Source of the DNA: Halocafeteria seosinensis
Lineage: Eukaryota; Sar; Bigyra; Bicosoecida
Direction of reading: 5' to 3'
Assembly: GCA_001687465.1 (NCBI GenBank)
Contig: LVLI01000246.1
Coordinates: 1 to 50,689, forward strand
DNA: 50,689 nt
The position numbers and the translations under genes are program-made. The notes under the pieces are model-generated. The model was not told the origin of the DNA, did not search any database, and was given only the letters and a program-made list of their open reading frames with translations. Position 1 is the stretch's first letter. Every line of letters starts with the position of its first letter. Shown here one piece after another: positions 32,975-44,528 of this stretch.

Positions 32975-35900
32975 ATGAGCTCCAAAAACAAGCGAGGTGG
33001 CGGGGTGGAAAGCCCTGGCACATCTGGGCCATCATCTTCTTCCACAGGCGCAGCTGCTAGTGGAGGGAATAGTTCCAGTAGTAAAGTTGGTCGAGGAGGA
33101 GGCAGTGGCAGTGCTGAAAGCGGTGGTGGGTGCGGCAGAGGAGGAGGAAGAGGTGTTCGTCGTGGTGCTGGGAATACACGAGTGGTGTCAGGACGAGGAG
33201 ATATTAAAGTCGGCGGAATGACGATAAAGGAGTGGCAAAGGACTCCTATACAGCTGCTTCATGAATATACGCAGAACGAGAAACGCCCTAAGCCTCGATT
33301 TGATATGATCCGTGCTGAAGAACGAGGGCAGAAAAAGTTCCGGGTGGTGCTCCAAGACCCCAAAAAACCAGGAAGCGATAAGGACTTATTATTCACCCCG
33401 CGTGAGTCATACGATGATGCCAATGAAGCTAAGCATAGTGTCGCACTGCTTGCTCTGAGCTATGTCAGGAAGAATATGCCTCTAGAGAAGAAATTGCCGG
33501 AACCCTACCGGCAGATGTGGCTAGAGCTCATTGGTGCTGCCGATTCAGGTATTTCACAGTCCGATAAGTCCAAGGAAAAAGCTAGTGCATCGCAGCCAGA
33601 AAGCGGTAGCCATACTAGCCGTCCACCCCCGGCTCCTCAGACGGTCTCCTCAACGGAAACATCCCCTGTAGGTCACGAGGTAACGAATGGCAAAGCTGCT
33701 GGGACAAATCCCGGGAGTGTCCCAAAGCCAGCGCAAGTTCACTCCCCGGGACCAGGGGCAACTTTGAAAAAACGAGCAGGGGCTGGGAAAAACAAGAATA
33801 AAGGGAAAAAGGTTTCCTCTCAATACAAGCACGCATCAAAGGCGGAGGCGGAGCAAGCTGCACAGCAAAACCAGCAAAGGCGCAAGGAAATAGAGAAGAA
33901 GAAACGAAACCACGAAGCGTTCCTCTATGCAAATGAAGACCCTGCTCTTACAATGTCAGAAGAGATCCGCACTTTAGCAGAAAATTCGCTGCAAAAGCTT
34001 CAGGATGAAACTCATATTGATTTTGGTCTCCTTGAGAGCAAACATACTCGTCAAGGCGAAGAGCAAGTGCTGCCACCAGAGCTCCTCGGGTTTAGAGACT
34101 CGCTTGTAGAAGCGGGATTTTCCTCTAACGATGCGACTAACGCGCTCACCCAAGTTTCTCAACGACAAGGCTTTTCTACATATTCAAATGATAAGGTATT
34201 CAAGGAATCCTTGAACTGGTTATGTCTGAATGTTCCCGCTCATCGGCTACCTTCCGATTTACAACCATGCGCGGGTCAGATTTCCATTTCGCGTCCCTCA
34301 ACGACTGCTGACGGTGAAGCTGTAGACTCCAATGTCTCCGCCCTGTCTGCTATGGGTTTCCGCCCAACGGATGCTCGACGGGCTTTGAACGTTTGTCGAG
34401 GAAACAAATGGTCCGCTATTGCCTTGTTGTTTGCTAACATGCGCAGAGTAGCGGGACTTACGGTAGATCTCAGTAGCGACAACAGCGAGGTAGTCTTGAG
34501 TGAAGGAACTGGACTGGATGATGAAGTAGAAGCTTTGCACTCTATTTTCGGAGATGAAGCTTTTTCTCATGAAGAGTTCCGTGCGCATCTGGACCCGCTT
34601 GCCCTAGATGAGTGCCCAATAGACGGTGAATGGGATAATGTGGAGGTAGACGTCCCCATTAAGCAGATCAAAATTAATCTTGGTGAAATCAAACAATTTG
34701 ATGGCCTTCCTGTGACTCTGGGAGTAGCGTATATCAACCTCGGTGGCGCCACAAGCGAGGAAACCAAGGGTTCTGTTTGGGAGCCTTTGGCTCCCATGAA
34801 CTACCCTGTTTCGGTTCCCTGGATCTGGATTGAGTGCGCTCAGTCTTCTCAACCTTCCCGATTTTCTATGATATGTTGTCTCTGTAGCACGGCTGAAAAG
34901 TGGAAGGGACACCCTTCAATTTTTCAGCTGGTGACATTGCTACAGGATGGATCTTCTATCGAGTCAGTTTCCAAGGAGAATGGTATAGATCCCGCTATGG
35001 TGAACGAAGATTTAATCAAGGATCCTGCGGTGAATAAACTGTTAGAGGATTGCACTGTTGCATTACCGAACAAGAGTGCTACGAATGGGTCCCACCTAAA
35101 GCGTCAGCGAGGGACGGGGAATAGCCCGGCTAGCGATGAATGGAAAAAGTCTCGTTCCGAATTTTTATACTCTTGCTTGAAAAAAGATAGTTGTACGGAC
35201 AAATTTAAATCTATGCTGCACGTCCGTCGGAAACTGCCGATAGCGAAATATCAGGGAGCAATTGCGGAAATCATTCGCAACAATTCCATTGTACTGTTAT
35301 CTGGAGAAACAGGATCGGGAAAGACGACTCAAGTGCCCCAATATATACTTGAAGATGCGATTGACAAGGGCCATGGTGGAGATACTCGCATCTTATGTAC
35401 TCAGCCCAGGAGAATTGCTGCTATTTCGGTTGCCAATCGTGTAGCTGACGAACGATGCGAAAACTTGGGTCCTGGGAAGGGAATATCAGCTACAGAATTG
35501 AACAACGTTGTGGGATATCACATCCGAGGAGAGAAACGATGTAATTCTCAAACGCACTTGGTATTTTGCACAACTGGTATTCTGTTGAAGCAGCTTCAAT
35601 CTGGTTTACCGGACGGCGTCACTCACATAGTGGTAGACGAAGTGCACGAAAGGAATGTGGATACTGACTTTCTGATGGCTGTATTGAGAGGTTTGGTGCG
35701 TAAGGATCCAACTTTGCGAGTCATTCTAATGTCAGCCACCATGAATGCTCAAACATTTGCCGACTACTTTTCAAGAAAATCCAAAACCGAGAGTATTCCT
35801 CAGGGAAAGTACTCAAATTACTGCCAGAAACTGATTTCCGACGGCGTTATTGTACCAGGGTCCGTGCCGCAAATATTTATTCCTGGGTTCATTCATCCGG

Positions 35901-37795
35901 TCAAGGAAGTGTACGTAGATGATCTCGTCGACGAATTTGATATGATCAATACGTTGCCGAAGGAAGTCCTGGAGAAGCGAAAAGGAGAGTATACCAACAA
36001 GATATCTCCCTATGCCTGGCTCAAGATGGGCATATCGTACGATGTTGTTGTCAGTATTCTGGATGTGGTTATATCAGGGGGCGGTTTGACTGCCCCTGGT
36101 GTCTCTCGGCCAGATGAGGGTGCCATCTTGGTTTTCCTTCCTGGAATAGCGGAAATAAAGAAGGTAGAGCGAATGCTTTACTCGAAACCTAGCGCTCCAA
36201 ATGCTTTTATAGTGCCCCTTCATGGGTCACTGTCGTCCAGTCAACAGTCATTTGCTTTTAAGCACCCACCAAAAGGGAAACGCAAAGTAGTGCTTGCCAC
36301 CAATATCGCTGAGACGAGTGTGACGATCGATGACATAACAGTCGTTATAGACTGTGGTAGGGAGAAGGCTGTCAATTTTGATCCGAGCTCGCGGCTGCAC
36401 AGGTTGGTCGAAGACTGGATCAGCCGTGCTGGCGCAAACCAACGAAAAGGGCGGGCCGGGCGTGCACAACCCGGAGTATGCTACCGTGTTTGGCCAAGCA
36501 CTGCCAACAGTATTTTGCAGGAGTACGCTGTGCCAGAAATCAAGAGAATTTCTTTGGAAAACCTTGTACTTCAGGTAAAAGCACTAGGGCTTGGAAATGC
36601 GTACAACGTGCTGAAAAATGTCTTGGATGCCCCTACCCCAAACCGCATATGCACTGCGTTGCAGCAACTTGAGGAAGTGGGAGCGATTCAGTTTGAAACG
36701 GCCCAATGTAACCAACCGGATGAGACGATCGATCGGAGCAAACTAACCAACTTAGGTAGATACCTTGCCAACCTCCCGATGGATGCTCGGTTGGGGAAAA
36801 TACTGCTCTACGGATACATGCTAGGATGTAGTGACAGTGCGTGTTGCGTAGTGGCCTCCTTATCTACAAGGAGCCCGTTGCAACCAATAAAAAACCAAGA
36901 CGATTCTGGCGATGATTCCGGGGCAAGTGCTGCTCGCAAAGAATTCATATGGAATACTAGCGACCACTTAACGGCCATATCTATGTACAAAGCATGGGAG
37001 AATATCCACGAACGCAACAGGAAACACCAATTTTGTCGGGATATGCGCTTGTCTGAAGAAACTCTGGAGGCTATGAAAAGTTTGATAAAAGACTTCAGTT
37101 CGTCTATGAGTGAGCTAGGCTTTTCCAGGGCTAACCATTCAGAAAAAGATGCAAACATTGTCGCTGCCGTGATCGCCGGGGGCCTATACCCGAATGTTGC
37201 TAGGATAGTTCGACCGAAACGACAGTATGAGAAGGGAGCTCATGGTGCTTCTCAGAAAGCCTATGACCCAAAAGATATCAAATTTTACACTCTAGAACGG
37301 ACATCGCTCGATCCAGCTCCGGAAGAAGATGAGATCAAAAAAGAGGCAGGACGACCGCAAACATATTGGTCGGGATGGCCCGTTCGCCGCGTTTTCATAC
37401 ATCCTTCGAGTATGTTATTCAACTGTGGAGAGTTCCAGTATCCGTGGCTGGTGTATCACACCCAAGTTGAAACGTCGAAGTCTTTCATTAGAGATGCGAC
37501 AATGGTCAGCCCTTTTGCACTTGCTTTGTTCGGGGGGCATCTAGACGTCGACCACACTAACGGCATACTTGCCGTTGGTTCCGATCTGCAGGTGAAGCAG
37601 CAACTGCCCGACAAGAATAAAGCGCTAGCGTGGATCGAATTCAAGGCCTCGGGTCGTGTTGCTGCTATAGTTCAAGCCTTACGGAAGGCTTTGGACACCC
37701 TTCTACACGTGAAACTCGACAATCCCGAATTTGATATCTCTAATCATATCATTCAGAAGACGATTACGACACTAATTCGAGGGGAGGGTTGGTAG
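32975..37795 (+). CDS. DExH-box RNA helicase with UBA and RWD domains (DHX29/DHX57 type)
   Basis: A single 4,821-nt exon, 1,606 aa. Role by family: an ATP-dependent RNA helicase; DHX29 acts in translation initiation scanning on structured leaders. Order of parts: Gly/Ser/Arg-rich N-terminus (1-80); a dsRBD-like segment (about 82-190) ending L-P-E-P-Y-R-Q-M-W-L-E-L; a Lys-rich coiled region; a UBA-like domain near 452 (A-M-G-F-R-P-T-D-A-R-R-A-L); an RWD domain about 514-660; then the helicase core with motif I G-E-T-G-S-G-K-T-T-Q (about 776), motif II D-E-V-H (887), motif III S-A-T (about 918) and motif VI Q-R-K-G-R-A-G-R (about 1155). The HA2 and OB-fold regions fill the C-terminus. UBA + RWD favours DHX57 or the plant DExH7 group over DHX29. 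No CCCH zinc finger was seen, unlike DHX57. Confidence 0.92.
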   Translation: MSSKNKRGGGVESPGTSGPSSSSTGAAASGGNSSSSKVGRGGGSGSAESGGGCGRGGGRGVRRGAGNTRVVSGRGDIKVGGMTIKEWQRTPIQLLHEYTQNEKRPKPRFDMIRAEERGQKKFRVVLQDPKKPGSDKDLLFTPRESYDDANEAKHSVALLALSYVRKNMPLEKKLPEPYRQMWLELIGAADSGISQSDKSKEKASASQPESGSHTSRPPPAPQTVSSTETSPVGHEVTNGKAAGTNPGSVPKPAQVHSPGPGATLKKRAGAGKNKNKGKKVSSQYKHASKAEAEQAAQQNQQRRKEIEKKKRNHEAFLYANEDPALTMSEEIRTLAENSLQKLQDETHIDFGLLESKHTRQGEEQVLPPELLGFRDSLVEAGFSSNDATNALTQVSQRQGFSTYSNDKVFKESLNWLCLNVPAHRLPSDLQPCAGQISISRPSTTADGEAVDSNVSALSAMGFRPTDARRALNVCRGNKWSAIALLFANMRRVAGLTVDLSSDNSEVVLSEGTGLDDEVEALHSIFGDEAFSHEEFRAHLDPLALDECPIDGEWDNVEVDVPIKQIKINLGEIKQFDGLPVTLGVAYINLGGATSEETKGSVWEPLAPMNYPVSVPWIWIECAQSSQPSRFSMICCLCSTAEKWKGHPSIFQLVTLLQDGSSIESVSKENGIDPAMVNEDLIKDPAVNKLLEDCTVALPNKSATNGSHLKRQRGTGNSPASDEWKKSRSEFLYSCLKKDSCTDKFKSMLHVRRKLPIAKYQGAIAEIIRNNSIVLLSGETGSGKTTQVPQYILEDAIDKGHGGDTRILCTQPRRIAAISVANRVADERCENLGPGKGISATELNNVVGYHIRGEKRCNSQTHLVFCTTGILLKQLQSGLPDGVTHIVVDEVHERNVDTDFLMAVLRGLVRKDPTLRVILMSATMNAQTFADYFSRKSKTESIPQGKYSNYCQKLISDGVIVPGSVPQIFIPGFIHPVKEVYVDDLVDEFDMINTLPKEVLEKRKGEYTNKISPYAWLKMGISYDVVVSILDVVISGGGLTAPGVSRPDEGAILVFLPGIAEIKKVERMLYSKPSAPNAFIVPLHGSLSSSQQSFAFKHPPKGKRKVVLATNIAETSVTIDDITVVIDCGREKAVNFDPSSRLHRLVEDWISRAGANQRKGRAGRAQPGVCYRVWPSTANSILQEYAVPEIKRISLENLVLQVKALGLGNAYNVLKNVLDAPTPNRICTALQQLEEVGAIQFETAQCNQPDETIDRSKLTNLGRYLANLPMDARLGKILLYGYMLGCSDSACCVVASLSTRSPLQPIKNQDDSGDDSGASAARKEFIWNTSDHLTAISMYKAWENIHERNRKHQFCRDMRLSEETLEAMKSLIKDFSSSMSELGFSRANHSEKDANIVAAVIAGGLYPNVARIVRPKRQYEKGAHGASQKAYDPKDIKFYTLERTSLDPAPEEDEIKKEAGRPQTYWSGWPVRRVFIHPSSMLFNCGEFQYPWLVYHTQVETSKSFIRDATMVSPFALALFGGHLDVDHTNGILAVGSDLQVKQQLPDKNKALAWIEFKASGRVAAIVQALRKALDTLLHVKLDNPEFDISNHIIQKTITTLIRGEGW

Positions 37796-37827
37796 ATAAT
37801 GGAATACCGCATCATCGTCGGCTTCTC

Positions 37828-40315
37828 TTAAGCAATTGACAATCCTTTCACAATTTCGTGCTGCTCGTGCAAGAGTGAACAGAACAGCTTTGTTTCCAGA
37901 GTCATTTGTTCGAGCACGACCAAATGCTGAAGGAAGTCCTGGTTCTCAGTTTGAACTGCTTTGACTTGCGGGATTTCAGACTCATCCAATGGCTCAATCT
38001 CCTCAAGCGTAGTCACGTTCTGTTCGTTTCGTGCATCGTGAAGCGCCGCCTGGAGACATCGCATCCTATACTTCCGGACTCTTTTCATGGCACCATCCCA
38101 TAGCTGCACATACACCATTATAGTGACAAACCTAATGAAAGCACAACTGCTAGAGTATCCACTTACGCCTTCCAGTACACCTGGGAACGAAAATGCACGA
38201 CTTGAATCAGAGTCTTGGATAGCCTCCACAGTTAGCAACGGATAGACACCGTACAATTGCGGAACAGCAAAGAGCGCCTCAATGACAGAGGACGCAGCCA
38301 CACACTCTTCACGAGAGCTACTAAAAAACTGAATTAGTGTAGACACTACAAGATGTGCCGCTCCTTGCGAATCATGGACGGACGTGTTTGACCTAAAGTC
38401 TATTCCTTCTATCTCCGCAACAGCAGGGCGGAGTAATAATGATTCGACTTCCTCCTCAATAGGGGATGTGTCTACAGTAATGCCGATGAGCTCCCACCAT
38501 TCATTGAGTTTGAGGCTCAACTGCTCTTGCAGAGCATCCAACCTATCCATGACTTCTTGTTCTGGGGGCTGGACACTTGATCCGGTTAGAATACAGCACG
38601 TCGATAAATCTGTAGACCTTAGGAGTGAGGCGATCAATTCCATACCGACGACGGCATCCTCCCTGGAGTTGGCCTTACAGAGACCCATTACCGCTTGCGC
38701 CACTACAGGTTCTGCTTCACCCACTACCCTAGCAAGTTTCGTCCTAAGGTATGGTTGACACAGCTTTGATTTTCCTTGGGACGACTCCAGCTGGTCCATG
38801 ACAAAGAGAAACAGGATCCCATCATTTCTCGAGAGGTTACCGTTGTTGAATATACGAACAACATGTTGCTGCAAGAATGTTGAAAACCCCTCTTTCAATT
38901 TTGTTTGTAAAGACCGAGCGGCTGAACCAGAAATTTGATCCTCATCCACAGTGATAGCATCGTACAGTCTCACCAGAACTTCGAGTAACCCAGTGGAATA
39001 CCGAGCGGAACTAAATCCATTTCTCCGGATACTTTCCCATAACTGCCCCAAAGTATCGAGCAGTATTCGAGTCCACAGGTCATCTTCGTATAACAAATTT
39101 GACACCGCCTCCACTTCAGATTCAATGCACACAGCAAGGGCTTCACGAGCCATTGCTCCCACATCGAAAGCACGCTGAGCTACTTGTTCCACACACGCTA
39201 CGGTCAATATTTGAAACAGAAGGGGTAATGAAATATATGACGAATCCATCTTTGTCTCCTTGCTGTCACTTTCAGATAAGAAGAAAGGCATGAGCTTATT
39301 TGTATTGTCCAAGAAATGCAAAAGAAGGACGCAAGCTGTTCGGGTCAGCCAATAAAAGCTCCGGTTCGCCTGTTTACTGGCCTTAGCTCTTAGTGCAGTT
39401 TCTATTTCTTTGGTGAGGGTATCATCCTGGTTTCGCAAACCATCTTCTTTAAAAAGCTGGTATGTCGCATAAGGCTCGTAACATTTAAATGTGACATGCA
39501 TTAGCTTGCCAAGCTGTTGTCGAGCATGCTGAACTTGCAGCACAACAGGATCGACGTATTGCAAGAGTGTTGCCACTAGTTTCAATGTTATCTGTCGGGC
39601 TCCATGAGGGCTCTGAACCAAAAGCAAAAAAATACTTCCGGTAAGAGATGCTATTTCGGGTGGTAATTGACTCCAAAGAAACTACGTACATCCTTGATAC
39701 CGAAATCACAAATGCGCGTCAGGACTTCTTGCTCCAGAATGAAGTCTTGAATTTCAGTGACGTAAACCCGAGATGAAGTATCGTTTGCAGAATATTCGTT
39801 CCGCGTTTGCAAATGATCTCTTCGTGCTGCTGCTTCCATTGTTGCAATCAGCTCCCTGGACGAATTGTTTGGTCCTTGTAGCCTGGCTTTCCTTTCGTCG
39901 GCAGGAGCCCCTTGTAGTTCAGATCCCTGTAATACTAGTTCTTCCATTTTCTGTTGCAGGTCGAACCCTGCCATCAGAATAGAATACAAGTTGCAATACC
40001 CATAGCACACTTTGAGCGGCGTCAGTAACACATACAGTGCTTTTTGAATTCCATGACGGGGTCCTTGGTGGTGGAAGTCCATTTCGAGTACCAGTAATCA
40101 AACGTCTCAGCAGCTGAGGAGAGCATCGACACCGAGCCACTACCCGTGCCAACCGATACCTGGTGTCCATGGGGCCCTGCTTTCTTACGTATAGCCTTGA
40201 GAGGACCTTGAGAATCTGCGGAAGGCGCTGCAGCAGCAGCGCTTTTGTCGTGAATTCCCTCCTCTTTCTTGGGGCTTGCAATATTCTTGAAAAATGAGCG
40301 TACACCTGTATCCAT
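37828..40315 (-). CDS. FHIP/FAM160 (RAI16-like) family protein
   Basis: Four exons join in frame: 40036-40315, 39690-39967, 38167-39612 and 37828-38103; about 759 aa. An in-frame ATG at 40333 would add six residues. Family knowledge: animal and fungal FHIP proteins join FTS and Hook to couple early endosomes to dynein. Matching pattern, in order: D-P-V-M-E-F-K-K-H-W near residue 90; D-F-I-L-E-Q-E-V-L-T-R-I; A-R-Q-I-T-L-K-L-V-A-T-L-L-Q followed by the basic L-G-K-L-M; L-L-F-Q-I-L-T-V-A-C-V; and a helical-repeat region with S-T-G-L-L-E-V-L. The last intron (38104-38166) is 63 nt with no stop, so unspliced mRNA would still read through. The stop lies 32 bp from that of the helicase, tail to tail. 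Confidence 0.72.
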
Positions 40316-40453
40316 AAAAAATGATGAATACATGTAGTCTACTGGGGGGCAATATACGGCTGCATTTAGAGCATAATGGACGTACGGCTGGCAGCGCTCA
40401 TTTTGTGAATTCCCAGAGTTTTATCAAATTTCCGACGCAGATACGGCTCTACT

Positions 40454-40853
40454 CTAAAAACCTAACAAGCCAGCACCATGAGCATTAACCACACTAACAA
40501 ATGCACTTCCGATGCTATCCATAGCGACTTGCATAAGGACACAATGCAGCTGTCTACAGGTATCAGAAAAGATTGACACATGAAGCAAAAAAGCGTCATT
40601 CAGTAGCTGGAGGCGATTCTTGGTGATATACATTGTAGTGCCTTCAGCACTGAACTTGGAGGAAGCTGGTAACCCATCCGCATATTGGGATACACCGTTT
40701 CCCCCCGCCGTCGATGTTTGTTGAAACTTTGTTCTACCCAGTGAATGACCCGTCGAGAATTGGACGCTTCCACATTGAGCAGGTTTCGCAAGGTAATCTC
40801 CTGACAGATTGTGCACGTCCCAAATGGCTTTAACCAACCAGGGGAACGTATCT
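40454..40853 (-). CDS. Orphan exon, possibly the last exon of the NOL8-like gene
   Basis: A minus-strand open segment of 132 codons plus stop, preceded by an acceptor (GACGCAG). It reads as protein-like sequence (D-T-F-P-W-L-V-K-A-I-W-D-V-H-N-L at the start; L-Q-L-L-N-D-A-F-L-L-H-V-S near the end). Its entry phase fits a GTAGCT donor that overlaps the stop codon of the NOL8-like gene (exon end 40969, intron 40854-40968). If used, that splice replaces the stop and adds about 132 residues. The donor is not a strong consensus, so this could equally be an unrelated or nonfunctional frame. No family recognised. Confidence 0.35.
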
Positions 40854-40964
40854 CTGCGTCTAGATTAAAGAACATAGCTAGGGATAAGTGCATAAGAATG
40901 TTTTGTACAAGGGAAGTATGGAATACAATCAGCGCGTAAACTTTATCCAGCTCCAGACTGCTAG

Positions 40965-43819
40965 CTACATCTTCGTAGAGTAGCCCGCTTTCCCCACAAA
41001 GTCTGCCGTGCTTCCCATGGACATACGTTTCGATTGGCGGAGTTTCCTCTTGAAGTCTTTTGTAAGTTGTCGTCGTCTAGCAACCCAAGCCGAATCTCCT
41101 TCTTCATTTGCATCTTTCGCTGTGCGTGTCCGGCCTCGGGGTGTATGGCGGGTAAAGGAGAATCCAGAGGCGAGCAAACCGATAGATCCCGTCGCTCGCT
41201 CTACTGTTCGAGACAGAGAAGTAGGTACGTTAGCAAGGCTCTTCTCATCGATTTTTTTCTCCTTGAAAGAATCAAACATTCCCTGCGGAGTATCGTTCTG
41301 ATCTTCGAAATCTCCCCCACCAAACGAGGGACCTTGGTCGATTCTCCTGGCCTTGTGTCCTGCCTCATCGTTGCTCTCCCGAACTTTCTCCTGCAAGCCC
41401 ATATTGAAACCAAAACTAAAGTTCGAATCGCCCCCTTCATTCGCCCATGAATTCCTAGTTAACACTCCAGTTGCAGATGGGTCATCCTTCAACCAACTTC
41501 CATTTTCTTCGTGTCCAAGATTGAAACCGAAAGCAAACGAAGGGTCAGTAGAAGCTCTAGAATCAGGCATCCTGGAAGATTCTTCAGCGGCACGTTGATC
41601 CTTGTACTCACTCCAACGCACATTAACATTCCAAAACCGACTACCATCTCCATTGCCCAACGCAGAACTTCGGTGAGAAGTGTGAGTAGCGACAGACGAA
41701 GCTCTATAAGTCGCGCCACTGCCCTCCGTCTCAAAATTCTCATTGTCCATTCCATCCTCGCTGCCATAGTCTTCATCGTTGGTCGAGATCAATGCCTTTG
41801 CCGAAGCACTCGAAGGATCAAACCTGACAGGATCTGGTTTACTTTGACCCTGTTTGGACCATAAATTACCGCTACGTTGCTCTGTCTCTTCGATAGGATC
41901 AGTTGTAGAATTAGCTAACAGCCGTGCAACTACCGCTTTGGATCCCGTTAGGGAAATATCTCCTGTGAGGCCAGATTTAGCCCTGGAAATAGCCTCTCGC
42001 GCACGTTCATTAGATTCTCGCTCTACGATCCGATTAGCTTCGCTTACAGCCGCTGTCTGAGCGTTGCTTCGAGGATTCTTTTTCTGTAGCTCAAGCTGTT
42101 CGTCATTTTTTTGGGTCTTTGCGTCGCTGATAGACGCAGACGATTCAACCTTTTCATTGAGCAACTCGCTTAAGATTTGCAACCCCTTTTCTCCCTCTCT
42201 TTCCAGACTCTTCGAATGTCCATCTCTCTCGTACAGCTCTGAGACATTCATCTTGACCCCGTGCCCAGCTTCATCCTCCATTTGTTCACAGTTCCTCGCA
42301 TCTTCCGTCTCCTTAATTTGCTCATCTTCACTGACCTCGTCATGACTCTCTGCTGGCCGTGAAGCGTCAGTCTCGACAAAGCGTTCGTCGATTCGAAATC
42401 GGGGGTCAGTAACACCATATTTCCATCTCATTCGCTGTAATTCTCTCCTTGTTGCATTATCTACGTCTTCAGTGCTCGCCTCGTTCACATTGTGATCCTT
42501 TTCCAAAAGCACATTCTTCAGAGTGTCGACACCGTTGTCACTATTTTCATCATCGTCATCGAAGAGTTGGGCAGGAATTGACTTTTCATCTCGAACGATC
42601 GAATGAGAGTTTGATCCTGCATTCGTCCCATCACCATCAGCCCCTTTATCACCTTGGCAAGCATTACTATTACTCTCGTCGTCAAAATACTTTAGTGCAT
42701 CGCCTTCATCCGTGAAGGCGACGTGCTTTCCAAAGGTATTCTGTGACGTTCCGCGGAGGCTTTCCTGTATACGCTGCTTCTTCAGTCGTTGCTCCTCTGC
42801 CCTTCGTTGCTGAGCGGTTTTCCTTTGTGCCTCCGAGATCTGTTTTTTGTCGTACTGCTTCATGACACTCTCGGTGCTCTTGCTCCATGCGCTTTCTCCT
42901 GGTATTTCGTCATTCGTGTCCAGCTCTCCACGTATGTTCCTTTGAACATTCCCCAGAACATTTGCCGTATCATCTTCAAACATCATTCTCTCCGGGACTC
43001 CCGCCCTTTTTCTACGAGAACCGGCCTCTTGGACAGACGATGCAGTGCTACTGAGGGGATATTTGCCCAGTTCCACAGGGGCAGAAGGAACTTTAAACAT
43101 GCTTTCGCCTTTCCTTCGGCGGATTCTAAAATTTTTAGGGATCGCAGGCGATGCAGCCGAAAGATTACCACCGGTAGAGTGATCATGTTGGGATTCTTGG
43201 TTGGAGAGGTTTCCCTTATTCTGTGACAATGAACTCTGCTGCCATTCTCGCTCAAGCTTCGTCAAATAGTCCACATTAGCCCATTGTAGTCTGCAAGAAA
43301 TATTTCCGAAATATCCATCGATGCAGTCTTCCGATGAGCCATTAACTTACCGAAGTACTCCTCCACCAAGCATTGTGCCTTCAAACAACTTCATTGCTTT
43401 TTGTAACGCAGTCTTCTTCGAGGTAGACACTTTGTCTTCCGCATTCCCTAGTTCAAAAAACCCAAAACCTTTGAACACTGCAGGGTCATATTCGAAATCA
43501 TGAACTCCACACAATAGAGTGGGCCTCTTCCAAGCCACGCGCGTGTGTGTGTGTGTGTGTGTTTGCGTGTCATTTAGGGAAGCTTACAGTTTGTCACAAA
43601 GTCTTGAGGTGCCACCACATCCGTGAGTTGGAGACCGGAGCGCTTTGCCAAGCGCTCGCCCACTTTTCGTACATCCTCCGGACGACGTATGCCACTCACT
43701 GCAGAACAAAAATTAAGCTAATGGATACGTCTAAGAAGCGCCAGCATATTGAAAGACATACCGTGCAGGCGATAGCCTTGACGGGGGGGAGTTCCTTGGG
43801 CTGTATTTTCGCCCGTCAT
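40965..43819 (-). CDS. NOL8-like nucleolar RRM protein
   Basis: Four exons join in frame: 43762-43819, 43588-43698, 43351-43477 and 40965-43290; 873 aa. The RRM (about residues 16-105) has RNP2 R-L-H-V-S-G-I and RNP1 K-G-F-G-F-F-E-L, and ends G-G-G-V-L-R-L-Q-W-A-N-V-D-Y-L-T-K-L-E-R-E-W. That layout (RRM, then basic W-x-x-A/V-x-x-x-Y-L-x-x-L-x-x-E-W) is typical of NOL8, which works in pre-rRNA processing and nucleolar function. The long rest is charged and disordered, with H-V-A-F-T-D-E-G, L-F-D-D-D-D-E-N and D-P-R-F-R-I-D-E-R-F patches also reminiscent of NOL8, and a basic C-terminus (K-D-F-K-R-K-L-R-Q-S-K-R). Identification rests on pattern memory; a different nucleolar RRM protein is possible. 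The second intron contains a GT microsatellite. Confidence 0.65.
43543..43562. repeat. GT microsatellite within an intron of the NOL8-like gene
   Basis: About ten GT units on the plus strand (CA on the coding strand) inside the 110-nt intron 43478-43587. Confidence 0.9.
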
Positions 43820-44528
43820 ACTCCGTTTCCACTCAATGTTTCCGGTCAACGTTTACACAGGTATCGTTCCCGTATCGTACTGCACAATACCGGCGAAAAA
43901 GAGGGTGTAAAATACCTTGCATTAGTGGCATGTGACGCGTGGTTCACCCGTGAACTTCACAAGGAAGTCTGGTGGATGAAGTCAACAGAGTTTGAGGCTT
44001 GCATGTCTGAGATAGTCTGTGTATTCTGGGTTGAGGTGTTTGGAAGGAAGGGGTAAGAGATGCTCTACCGTCCTTGCATTTGCTGTATTCTGAGAGGGTA
44101 TAAGCAGTGCTCCTCATCCAAATGAATTCCATGTGCATGCAATGAATTGGTCTACCAAATTGCATGTTGTATCGGTATCGGGGAGGATGATAAACCCATT
44201 CCGAGAAGGAGTCTGTTCCAAAGGGAACAACGAATGTCGAAGAATCTGGGTTTCGACGCCCACTAATTGTACAAGAAGTCTACTAGTGACTAAGTCGCTC
44301 GCGGGCGAGTCGTCGCCCGGGTCCGGGATAGTAGCAACGTAGTATGACGTGAGCGCATCTCCGCGTTGTGTTCTGCGAGGATTCTCTTCAACGCCAGAAG
44401 CTCCCCGAATAAGCTCCGATAAATGATAATGGTATTGTGGTGAAAGTGTGACGCTTTGCCTGCAAAGAACGTGCTTAGGAAGTGAAGCTCAAGAATAGTT
44501 CGAGTCGCGGTTCGTAGAACACAACACT
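43820..44528. promoter_or_regulatory. Divergent region between the NOL8-like and methyltransferase genes
   Basis: 709 bp between two ATGs that point apart, so both promoters should lie here. No clear motif. Plus-strand frames overlapping its left side are antisense to NOL8-like exons. Confidence 0.4.

Noticed and set aside
43547-44056. Plus-strand 169-codon frame
   Set aside because: Antisense to the first two RRM exons of the NOL8-like gene and begins in the GT microsatellite.
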